Source: Demequinaceae bacterium UBA4004 (lineage in GTDB: Bacteria > Actinomycetota > Actinomycetes > Actinomycetales > Demequinaceae). Taken from it: a stretch of DNA of 9,568 bases. Positions 1 to 5,819 of this stretch are shown here, piece by piece. Both the position numbers and the translations under genes were made by a program. The stretch is taken from the NCBI GenBank assembly GCA_002384765.1, contig DGBM01000240.1:1-9568 (forward strand), given 5' to 3'. Position 1 is the first letter of the stretch. Every line of letters starts with the position of its first letter. A model generated the notes under the pieces. The model saw nothing but the letters and a program-made list of their open reading frames with translations, was not told the origin of the DNA and made no database searches.

Positions 1-29
1 GTGCGCACACCCTCCGAGGGTCAGCGGAC

Positions 30-56
30 AGCCTGCTCTCCAGCCGAGAGCGGGCT
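30..56. terminator. Inverted repeat, possible terminator
   Basis: Arms AGCCTGCTCTC and GAGAGCGGGCT pair over 11 positions with one G-T wobble, around a 5-base loop (CAGCC). No T-run follows on either strand. Actinobacterial terminators often lack one, so a transcription stop is plausible. The gene it would serve is unclear: a plus-strand gene ending left of the window, or the minus-strand unit ending at 407. Confidence 0.4.
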
Positions 57-284
57 CGACGGCGTGGGCTGGAATCAACGTGAGGTCGGCTCTTTGGGGG
101 GGATTCCCACACCCCTGTCCACTTCAAGGAGACACAGAGAACGCCTGACCAGCTCTCCCCGCCGACCTGGGCAGCTGGCAAAAGCCCCAAAAAGCTCGTG
201 ACGGCAGAGCGTCCCAGCAAGCCAGCGCGGGCAGCGACTTCGACAGGGTCGGTCGCGAGACAACCGATGGCGTGACGACGGCGA

Positions 285-308
285 CCCCTGCCAGCAAGTT
301 GGCAGGGG
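285..308 (-). terminator. Perfect 9-bp hairpin downstream of the minus-strand unit
   Basis: CCCCTGCCA and TGGCAGGGG form a perfect 9-bp stem around the 6-base loop GCAAGT. It lies about 100 bases downstream (leftward) of the stop codon of the 481-residue gene and has no T-tract. The best guess is an actinobacterial-style terminator for the 2205-407 transcript. The symmetry would also suit a protein-binding site. Confidence 0.4.
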
Positions 309-406
309 CCACGGCGGTCGGTCGACGCGCAGATTTCGGTTCTAGAGCCTGAGCCTCCACCGCCGCAACACCGGGCCCTGCGGTCGAATCGCCCACGTCG
401 TTCGGG

Positions 407-1852
407 TCATGAGATCACCGGCCCACAGAGACTGGCCGCCGGCGAGGGAACGTGCACGGCGTGCCGGCTTAGGGGCGCTTCGGGCTCGGTGTCGGCGGGC
501 GATCGCGGGCGCCAGTGCGCACTGACAGCGGAGGACGCGTCGGCGGCCCGCTCGATGTTCTCTGCGCTGCTTCGAGCGAGTACCTCGCGGACCGGGGCTA
601 TCAGCGGGATCAGCCGGTTGTGGTGAAGGTCGCCCGCGCTGACACTCTCCCCGAGGTCGTCGAGGTCGCCGGGCCCTGGGGCGGCCATTTCCTGACGGGC
701 CAGCTTGATCATCGCTTGAGCTGGGGCTGCCAGCGATGTGTCATTCGCGGCACCCCGGGCGGCGCAGGCGAGCTCCAAGCCGGCGGCGGCCGCGACAGCG
801 ACGGCCGGGGCAGCGTCTCGGAGATCTGCACGCTGGGCGATCAGTGTGGGGTCGGCGAGCACCGTCTTGTCGTGAATGAGTTCACGCGTCGCTGCCTGGA
901 GTTCCGCATCGGCGGACCACAGCTGCGGGTCCACCCGGCGCGTCTGCGCGGTGGTGAGGCTGCCCCATTGGCTGGCCACGTGACTCGCGGTCCGCATAGA
1001 GGCTTCCAGGGCAGGCGCGGTCCGGTGCTCGAATGTGGTCGGGTCGGCGGCCCCGGTGTGAGCGGCAGCGCGCAGCAGGACCAGGCACGCGCGGTTCACC
1101 ATGGCCTGGGACCGCGCGATCGCGGCAAGATTCGCGGGCGTCGCGGCCGCGGCCAAGGTCCGGTGCGCCTGCAGGTCCCAGCGCGCGACGGCATCCGAGA
1201 AGCGGGCGAGGCCGGCATACCCGTCCTGATGTTCACCGCTCAAGGAGGCCGGGAGCCCCACGCCGAGATAGCTGCCGGCGAGCTGCTCGAACGCCAGGAG
1301 GCGCTGCAGCGCTTCCTGGCCGCGCGGGATGCCGCGTGAGACCCCGGCCCAGGCCTTCTCGATGCCTGGCGTCTGTTCCAGCGCGCGGACGTGCTCGCGG
1401 ACAGCGACGCCGACTGCGTGGGCGCCGACATAAAGGGCGTGCACGGTCCGGGTTCGGGCGGCTTCGACGTCACGGACGGACTCAGCCGATCGAGGAAGGG
1501 ATCCACGCGAGGTGTGGCGTGCCACGAGATCCCTCGCCGCGCTGAACGCCTCCGCCACGCGCAGGAGCCGCTCGTCGGACGGCCCCTCCCCGGGCCAGCC
1601 CCGCCGCAACTGGGTGCGGTGCATCCCGTCGGAGATAGCCTGGAGCTGGTCCATGCGCTGACCACGGCCCGACGGGTCCCCGGGAAGGGCCGGCAGGGCC
1701 GCCCACAGCTCGGCAGCGGCCTGGACCACCTCACCCCACGTGCGCAACATGGCCGGCGCGTCATCTCCGGTCACGTCGAACAACAGCGCTCGGGTCGCGG
1801 TGTCGGCCTCGAGCAAGAGCTCCCCCACGCTGCGGCTGACTCGTGGGCTCAT
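407..1852 (-). CDS. Hypothetical alanine-rich helical protein (481 aa)
   Basis: I do not recognise this family. The 481-residue product is rich in Ala, Arg, Leu and Glu and looks almost entirely alpha-helical. It has no signal peptide, no clear membrane segment and no catalytic motif I can name. The C-terminal 40 residues or so (Pro/Ser/Ala-rich) look disordered. Predicted location is the cytoplasm. The ATG is chosen because it overlaps the TGA of the upstream 118-residue gene (ATGA, 1849-1852) and is preceded by a GAGG ribosome-binding site at 1860-1863. That site lies inside a 10-bp hairpin, so translation is probably coupled to the upstream gene and the two products may work together. Long overlapping frames on the other strand (for example 515-1339) are treated as shadows. 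The gene is well supported; the function is unknown. Confidence 0.8.
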   Translation of the reverse strand: MSPRVSRSVGELLLEADTATRALLFDVTGDDAPAMLRTWGEVVQAAAELWAALPALPGDPSGRGQRMDQLQAISDGMHRTQLRRGWPGEGPSDERLLRVAEAFSAARDLVARHTSRGSLPRSAESVRDVEAARTRTVHALYVGAHAVGVAVREHVRALEQTPGIEKAWAGVSRGIPRGQEALQRLLAFEQLAGSYLGVGLPASLSGEHQDGYAGLARFSDAVARWDLQAHRTLAAAATPANLAAIARSQAMVNRACLVLLRAAAHTGAADPTTFEHRTAPALEASMRTASHVASQWGSLTTAQTRRVDPQLWSADAELQAATRELIHDKTVLADPTLIAQRADLRDAAPAVAVAAAAGLELACAARGAANDTSLAAPAQAMIKLARQEMAAPGPGDLDDLGESVSAGDLHHNRLIPLIAPVREVLARSSAENIERAADASSAVSAHWRPRSPADTEPEAPLSRHAVHVPSPAASLCGPVIS

Positions 1853-2205
1853 CCGCGGACCTCACGAATGAGGTCCGCCAGCCGCACCACAACCTGGGAA
1901 GCTCCAGGCGGCAGCGCGTCGACCGAGACCCCGTTCAGCAAGGCCTCCGCCTCGCGCAGCGCCTCCGCTGGGTCCACGGGCAGGTCGACGTCGCCGTCCA
2001 CCGGGACGAGCATGGGCGGAGGCACGAGCCCGGCGGTCAGCGCCGCAGTCAGATGGATGTCCTGGGCGAGGGTGTACCCCGGACTGAGCGGGCCCGCGGC
2101 TTCGGCCTGCGCCCAGACACGTCGGGCCGCCGCCTCCAGCAGCTCACCCACGCGACCCAAGACCTGGATGGGATCCGTGTGGGTCGAGGTGTTCGGATCA
2201 GACAT
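1849..2205 (-). CDS. Small hypothetical protein (118 aa)
   Basis: This is a 118-residue protein of unrecognised family, acidic overall, with two likely helical parts. The first covers residues of about 12-37 (QVLGRVGELLEAAARRVWAQ) and the second is the C-terminal stretch ending LADLIREVRG. Between them is a Pro/Val/Asp-rich segment (PPPMLVPVDGDVDLPVDP). It has no signal peptide, membrane segment or DNA-binding motif. The ATG at 2205 follows an AAGGAG ribosome-binding site about seven bases upstream. Its stop overlaps the start of the 481-residue gene by four bases, so the pair is one transcriptional and probably translational unit. A small helical protein encoded just before a large helical one suggests partner proteins, but I cannot name a system. 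Confidence 0.75.
   Translation of the reverse strand: MSDPNTSTHTDPIQVLGRVGELLEAAARRVWAQAEAAGPLSPGYTLAQDIHLTAALTAGLVPPPMLVPVDGDVDLPVDPAEALREAEALLNGVSVDALPPGASQVVVRLADLIREVRG
1855..1878 (-). promoter_or_regulatory. mRNA hairpin masking the ribosome-binding site of the 481-aa gene
   Basis: Read on the minus strand, arms GCGGACCTCA and TGAGGTCCGC form a perfect 10-bp stem around a TTCG tetraloop. The 3' arm contains the GAGG ribosome-binding site, and the stem ends two bases before the ATG at 1852. The hairpin lies within the last codons of the 118-residue gene (A-D-L-I-R-E-V-R). Ribosomes finishing that gene would melt it, the classical arrangement for obligate translational coupling. The pairing is read directly; the regulatory role is inferred. 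Confidence 0.6.
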
Positions 2206-2486
2206 GGTCGCTCCTTCTCGGATCGGCCTCCCGACTTGACGGGGAAGCCTTCGAAGGACCTAAGGAGCTTCTGAGCTCCGGACGGTCGGCGATGCCCGAG
2301 GTATCCGGTTTTCGCTGCAGCCGCACTGAGCGCCGCCACCTTGTGAGCGCAGCCCGTCGCGTCCCCCTGTGGCGACGGGTTTGCCGCGCAGGGCCTGCCC
2401 TCCCCCAGGATCGACAGGCCCCGCGTTCCACTGGTTCCGGCACCCCGGCTCCGAGCGGCGGATCACCGCCCCCGTCTGTGGCTCGC
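2206..2486 (-). other. Intergenic region: leader of the 118-aa gene and 3' end of the secreted-protein gene
   Basis: This 281-base gap lies between two minus-strand genes. It holds several inverted repeats. GGAGCT-TCTG-AGCTCC is at 2264-2279 and the palindrome CCTTCGAAGG at 2248-2257; both sit in the presumed 5' leader of the 118-residue gene. A 5-bp stem GGCGG-ATCA-CCGCC lies at 2457-2470. A longer hairpin lies at 2353-2379 and is listed separately. I see no convincing -35/-10 pair on the minus strand. An extra gene here is not supported. Confidence 0.45.
2353..2379 (-). terminator. Possible terminator hairpin after the secreted-protein gene
   Basis: CCCGTCGC and GCGACGGG form a perfect 8-bp stem around an 11-base loop, about 110 bases downstream of the stop codon of the secreted-protein gene at 2487. 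There is no T-tract on the minus strand. A role in separating that gene from the 118-residue gene is plausible but unproven. Confidence 0.3.
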
Positions 2487-2942
2487 CTACCGCTTGGCCC
2501 AGTCGTTGCAGCCGTTGGTTTCGAAGAACTTGTCCGTCTTCTTGATGGTCACGACGATCTGGCCGGACGTGTTGCCGTTGGCGATGATGTCCGAGAACCC
2601 GCCGCTGCCGCTGAGGCGCGCGTAGTAGCAGTTGCCGTCTTGGGGGCCCTTGGATACGTAGGTGCCGGGCTTGACGTCGACGCCGACCTCATAGGTCCCG
2701 TCGCCGGGCATCGCGACCGCGGGCGGCGGCGGGCCGACCGTGACGGTCTTCTCGGGGCCGGGGACCTCGACCGTCGCGGTGACGGTCGGACCGGGGACGG
2801 TGGTGGCGGCGCCGGCTGCAGTGATCGTGGTGGTCGGCGTCGGGCCGGTGGCCACCGCCCCTCCGTCGGCGCCGCTGGCCGAGCCAATGCCCAGTGCGAC
2901 GATCGCGGTCGCCGCGTAGCCGATGACGTGCTTCTTGTTCAT
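2487..2942 (-). CDS. Small secreted protein with Thr/Pro-rich linker (151 aa)
   Basis: The product is a 151-residue exported protein. Residues 1-24 form a Sec-type signal peptide: MNKK, a hydrophobic core over residues 6-20, and a likely cleavage near ASG/AD at 24/25. There is no lipobox cysteine. Residues of about 30-80 are a Thr/Pro/Val-rich low-complexity linker. Residues 81-151 form a compact domain with GTYEVGVDVKPGTY, NCYYARLSG and KFFETNGC. Cysteines 105 and 145 could form a disulfide. From memory, this domain resembles a common uncharacterised exported domain of actinobacteria. The ATG at 2942 is chosen because GGAGGA lies just upstream and the signal peptide begins there; a longer in-frame extension to 3062 lacks both. 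The neighbour encodes a lipoprotein on the same strand. The function is unknown; an envelope or extracellular role is inferred. Confidence 0.8.
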   Translation of the reverse strand: MNKKHVIGYAATAIVALGIGSASGADGGAVATGPTPTTTITAAGAATTVPGPTVTATVEVPGPEKTVTVGPPPPAVAMPGDGTYEVGVDVKPGTYVSKGPQDGNCYYARLSGSGGFSDIIANGNTSGQIVVTIKKTDKFFETNGCNDWAKR

Positions 2943-3001
2943 GAGTTCTCCTCCGAGGTGGTGGGCCGTCGGTGGCCCTTGGTTTGAGTTGGTTGGGTGA
3001 C

Positions 3002-3036
3002 GGGCCGGCCGCGCCCCCTCACTACGCGGCCGGCCC
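3002..3036 (-). terminator. 12-bp GC hairpin between lipoprotein and secreted-protein genes
   Basis: GGGCCGGCCGCG and CGCGGCCGGCCC form a perfect 12-bp stem around an 11-base loop. It lies about 30 bases downstream of the lipoprotein stop codon and 60 bases upstream of the next start. A smaller perfect repeat, GTGCGCC-GA-GGCGCAC (3047-3062), sits only four bases past the stop. No T-tract follows. The position fits an intrinsic terminator or an mRNA-stabilising structure that makes expression of the downstream secreted-protein gene separate or lower. Confidence 0.55.
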
Positions 3037-3066
3037 ATCGGGGAAGGTGCGCCGAGGCGCACGAGG

Positions 3067-3471
3067 TCAGTTCGAGCGGGTGACGGTGATCTGCAGTCCG
3101 TCGTCGGGGTGGTAGGTCCACCGCGCCGAGAACTCGCCCCACGCGTCGGTCTGCATGCCGTCGAGGGCGCGGGTCGAGGTGATGTGGGACTCGACGGAAG
3201 TGGGCATGCCGAGCTTGTTGAGCACGCAGAGCACCCCGTCGAAGGGGTCGCCGCCGATGTCGTCTTCGCCTTGGGTGTCGAGGATGAGCGTGCGGCGGCC
3301 GTCGGCGAGCGTGCCGGGCGTCGCGCAGGCCGACCAGGCGTCCTCGAGTGGCTCCGCGGCTGCCGTGGTCGTGCGCGCCGCCGTCGTCGCGGCCGGGTCG
3401 GCGCCAGCTGCCGCGCCGCATCCGGCGAGCATCAGGCCGGCCACTGCCAGCGGGATCAAGCTCTTGGTCAT
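3067..3471 (-). CDS. Putative lipoprotein (134 aa)
   Basis: The product is a 134-residue probable lipoprotein. The signal sequence MTKSLIPLAVAGLM ends in the lipobox L15-A16-G17-C18, so Cys18 should be lipidated and the protein anchored on the outer face of the membrane. An Ala/Thr-rich tether covers about 19-40. The globular part (41-134) includes ACATPGTLADG, LILDTQGEDDIGG, STRALDGMQ and SARWTYHPDDGL, with cysteines 49 and 82 as a possible disulfide pair. It resembles, from memory, small uncharacterised lipoproteins of actinobacteria, often on accessory elements. The ATG at 3471 has AAGGAG seven bases upstream and gives a canonical signal peptide; the frame's extension to 3582 does not. It is divergent from the restriction operon. 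The function is unknown. Confidence 0.8.
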   Translation of the reverse strand: MTKSLIPLAVAGLMLAGCGAAAGADPAATTAARTTTAAAEPLEDAWSACATPGTLADGRRTLILDTQGEDDIGGDPFDGVLCVLNKLGMPTSVESHITSTRALDGMQTDAWGEFSARWTYHPDDGLQITVTRSN

Positions 3472-3660
3472 CGTTCGCTCCTTGCCTGCGACGCCCTGTG
3501 CGTCTCTCGGCGACAGGAGGACCATCCACCTCAAGTAATCCAGCGATCTACTCGCGGCACTGATAACCCGAGTTATCACCATCTACAGCGCAGGCTGCGG
3601 AGCAGGGTCATAGGGTGACTCGGGAAGAACCGGACAAGCCGGACGAGATCGGGGGTGACG
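3472..3660. promoter_or_regulatory. Divergent intergenic region upstream of the restriction operon
   Basis: This 189-base gap separates the lipoprotein gene (minus) from the restriction operon (plus), so promoters for both are expected here. The clearest element is the inverted repeat at 3561-3578. A TAGGGT at 3611-3616 resembles an actinobacterial -10 element for the plus strand, but no good -35 precedes it. A tandem CCGGACAAG/CCGGACGAG (3630-3647) lies in the leader. The ribosome-binding site of the first operon gene is GGGGGTGA (3651-3658). The exact promoters cannot be assigned by eye. Confidence 0.45.
3561..3578. promoter_or_regulatory. Candidate operator: TGATAAC-N4-GTTATCA
   Basis: There are perfect 7-bp arms (TGATAAC/GTTATCA) around the spacer CCGA. 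The element is AT-rich against a very GC-rich background and lies between divergent genes, 82 bases upstream of the ATG at 3661. That is typical of a dimeric repressor site. The obvious candidate binder is the helix-turn-helix protein encoded directly downstream, but nothing in the sequence proves that pairing. Confidence 0.45.
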
Positions 3661-5817
3661 ATGACGCGACCGTCTGCACTGACGTTCACACTCGCGGACA
3701 TTGCCCGCCTCGCCCAGGTGAGCCGCCCCGTCGCCTCGATGTGGCGCAAGCGTGAGATCGCCGGCCAGCCCTTCCCAAAGCCCGTCGCGGTCGTCTCCGG
3801 GCAGGAGCGCTTCGACGCCTCCGAGGTGGCTGAGTACCTCGCGGCCACCGGCCGAGGCAACAACCCCGAGGCACGCGACGACCTGGCCGCGCACGCACAG
3901 CTGGCCGTGCTCCCCGAGGTGGACGAGTCGACGACTACGGACGGGCTCACCGCACTGCTCTGCCTCGCCGCCGCGACGGGTGAAGCCCTCGGCGAGCTGG
4001 ACCAAGCGGCCCTGATGGCCCTTGCCGACGACACCGACCCCGATGACACGCTCCTCCTCGGGGAGGTCCGGGCGCTCGGCTCACGCGTCCCTACCCTGGC
4101 CGCGCACGCCGAGGCACTAGCTGATGCCTCCTACTCCCCTGCCGCGGCTTTTGAGCTGCTCCTGCGCCAGCAGGTTCACCGTTCGCTGCCCCGGCACGCG
4201 AACGTCGCCGTGCGTGCCGAGGCGCAGCGCCTCGTGGCGAGCCTCGCTGGCGCCTTGGCCACCGACGCCGGCATGGAGTCGCCCCTGTTCGTCGACGTGA
4301 CGGACGGAAGCGGTGACCTCCTCCTCTCCAGCGCGCAGTCGTATGCCGCGGAGTCGCCTCCCAGCGTCGCCACCGTCGCGCTGCAGACTCGGTCCGCGCG
4401 GCTGGTCCGACGGCGGCTGCGGGTGCACGACCTGCACTGGGTCTCCGTACCCGTCGACGAGGCCGGTGACTTCGCGCTGCCCGCGCATCTCGGCCCCACG
4501 GTCCATGTCCTGCAGCTGCCCCCCGCGGGCTCCCCGGATCTGTCCGACGTCGAGGTGCTCGACGCGATCGGCGAACTGATCGTCCAGCTCGCCGATAGCT
4601 CCCGTGTCGTCGTCCTCGGCCCGGCCAGCGCCCTGACCGACGCACCTTTGAGCGTCGAAGCTGATCGGGCCCGGGACGCGATCCTGCGTTCGGACCGACT
4701 GCGTGCCGCCGTCCGCTTGCCGAAGGGGCTGCTCGTCCGCTCCCCACGCAAGGCCTTGGCCCTGTACGCGCTCGGGCCGGCTCACGCCGGCGTGCCGGTC
4801 GGGGAACGGTGGACCGTCGTCGCGGACGTGTCCGATCGCAGCGTCACCCTGGGCGTCATCGGCGACCTCGTCACCGACGTCGTGGCGTCGATGGCGGGCG
4901 AGGACCTGGTCCGTGGCCACGCGTTCCGGTTCGCCCGGCGCGTCCGCACGGCCACGCTGCTGCCGGGTCGCAGGCCCCTGGTCGGCAAGTCGACCCCCAG
5001 CGTGCGCTCTGGTATCTCGCCAGCCGAGGTGGGAGCCCGGATCCGCGAGCTGGCCCGCGGTCTCGAGTCGGCGGCCGTCACCTCCCTTCAGGTCGAGGCG
5101 GTCGAACCCGCTGGCGGCGCGGCTCCGCCAGGTCTCCGGACTCTCGGCGAGGCAGTGGCAGCGGGCGAGTGCCGGATCGTTCCCGGCAACCGCGTGGACC
5201 TTGCCGACCTGCACGCCCCCGACGGACGGCCCGCCATCGGAGTGGACGAGCTGCTCGGCAGCTCGAGGTTCGGTGACCGACGCGTCGATCTGCTGACGTT
5301 CGCCTCGTCCTATCCGGCGGCCCGCTTCACTGAGCCCGGCGACGTCGTCTTCTGCACCACACCCCGGGTCGCCGCCTGGGTCGACCGCGACGGTGGTTCG
5401 GTCGTGGTCAACCCTGCCCGGGTACTGCGGGTCGTCCGGGATCCTGACCGCGGCATGCCTCCCCTGCTGGCGGACGTCCTTGCCGCCGACATCGCCACCG
5501 CCGGCGCAAATCTGCAACGCAGCAAAGGCAGCTCAACCGGTTCGGACTGGCGGCGCTGGCCGATCCGCCATGTACCCGGTGACCAGCGCGCGGCCCTGGC
5601 CAAGACCCTCGCCGCGATCGACCACGAGCGCGACGAACTGCTCTCTCGATTGGGGCGGCTCGACGCCCTTGCTGTCGCCGTCACCGCCGGCGTCACCGCG
5701 GGGGCCGTGAAGATCACAACCCCGCCAGCCGGCCCCGCGGCATACGCCGCACATCACGTTCACGACACACCCGCCAGCCCACCCGGCAGTGCCGGGGCAG
5801 ACGAGGAAGGATCCTGA
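3661..5817 (+). CDS. Helix-turn-helix / degenerate HsdM-like / half-HsdS-like fusion protein (718 aa)
   Basis: First gene of the restriction operon. Residues 10-32 (TLADIARLAQVSRPVASMWRKRE) form a helix-turn-helix and FDASEVAEYL (51-60) follows, a start seen in actinobacterial HTH-linked N6-adenine methylases. The middle tracks the HsdM encoded next door: DVTDGSGDL (212-220) matches the SAM-binding DPACGSGGM, TRSARLVRRRLRVHDL matches the following helix, and RAAVRLPKGLL (348-358) matches VALPTQLF. The catalytic NPPF is LPPA (286-289), so methyl transfer is unlikely. The C-terminal part resembles half an HsdS: FTEPGDVVF (to 564), then a helical QRAALAKTLAAIDHERDELL stretch ending near 686, then a disordered tail. 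ATG 3661 is chosen over GTG 3655 because GGGGGTGA matches the ribosomal anti-SD with correct spacing. The stop lies two bases before hsdM. It could regulate the operon or act as an accessory recognition subunit; both are inference. Confidence 0.85.
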   Translation: MTRPSALTFTLADIARLAQVSRPVASMWRKREIAGQPFPKPVAVVSGQERFDASEVAEYLAATGRGNNPEARDDLAAHAQLAVLPEVDESTTTDGLTALLCLAAATGEALGELDQAALMALADDTDPDDTLLLGEVRALGSRVPTLAAHAEALADASYSPAAAFELLLRQQVHRSLPRHANVAVRAEAQRLVASLAGALATDAGMESPLFVDVTDGSGDLLLSSAQSYAAESPPSVATVALQTRSARLVRRRLRVHDLHWVSVPVDEAGDFALPAHLGPTVHVLQLPPAGSPDLSDVEVLDAIGELIVQLADSSRVVVLGPASALTDAPLSVEADRARDAILRSDRLRAAVRLPKGLLVRSPRKALALYALGPAHAGVPVGERWTVVADVSDRSVTLGVIGDLVTDVVASMAGEDLVRGHAFRFARRVRTATLLPGRRPLVGKSTPSVRSGISPAEVGARIRELARGLESAAVTSLQVEAVEPAGGAAPPGLRTLGEAVAAGECRIVPGNRVDLADLHAPDGRPAIGVDELLGSSRFGDRRVDLLTFASSYPAARFTEPGDVVFCTTPRVAAWVDRDGGSVVVNPARVLRVVRDPDRGMPPLLADVLAADIATAGANLQRSKGSSTGSDWRRWPIRHVPGDQRAALAKTLAAIDHERDELLSRLGRLDALAVAVTAGVTAGAVKITTPPAGPAAYAAHHVHDTPASPPGSAGADEEGS

Positions 5818-5819
5818 CC

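Larger units (their letters stand above)
1..406. other. Intergenic/edge region without a supportable gene
   Basis: No open frame here has a convincing ribosome-binding site or recognisable protein. The candidates (66 aa on plus, 62 and 90 aa on minus) look like chance frames in GC-rich DNA. The stretch holds two strong inverted repeats, at 30-56 and 285-308, and a run of seven G at 96-102. It lies downstream of the minus-strand gene ending at 407, so it is probably a 3' untranslated/terminator region, possibly between that gene and one left of the window. Confidence 0.5.

Noticed and set aside
124..396. 90-residue minus-strand frame
   Set aside because: No ribosome-binding site or recognisable sequence, and the strong hairpin at 285-308 lies inside it.
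342..410. 22-codon frame whose ATG overlaps the stop of the 481-residue gene (ATGA)
   Set aside because: The overlap is suggestive, but the arginine-rich peptide is too short to support and no ribosome-binding site was found.
515..1339. 274-residue plus-strand frame (and 1391-2239, 282 residues)
   Set aside because: Both are shadows of the two coupled minus-strand genes, which have ribosome-binding sites and an ATGA overlap.
2943..3062. N-terminal extension of the secreted protein to 3062
   Set aside because: It would place 40 hydrophilic residues before the signal peptide and runs through the 12-bp hairpin. The ATG at 2942 has a good ribosome-binding site.
3655..3660. GTG at 3655 as the start of the fusion protein
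   Set aside because: This GTG is part of the GGGGGTGA ribosome-binding site for the ATG at 3661, so the ATG is the better start.
4117..5517. 466-residue open frame on the minus strand
   Set aside because: It is antisense to the fusion gene, has biased low-complexity composition and no supported start or domain.
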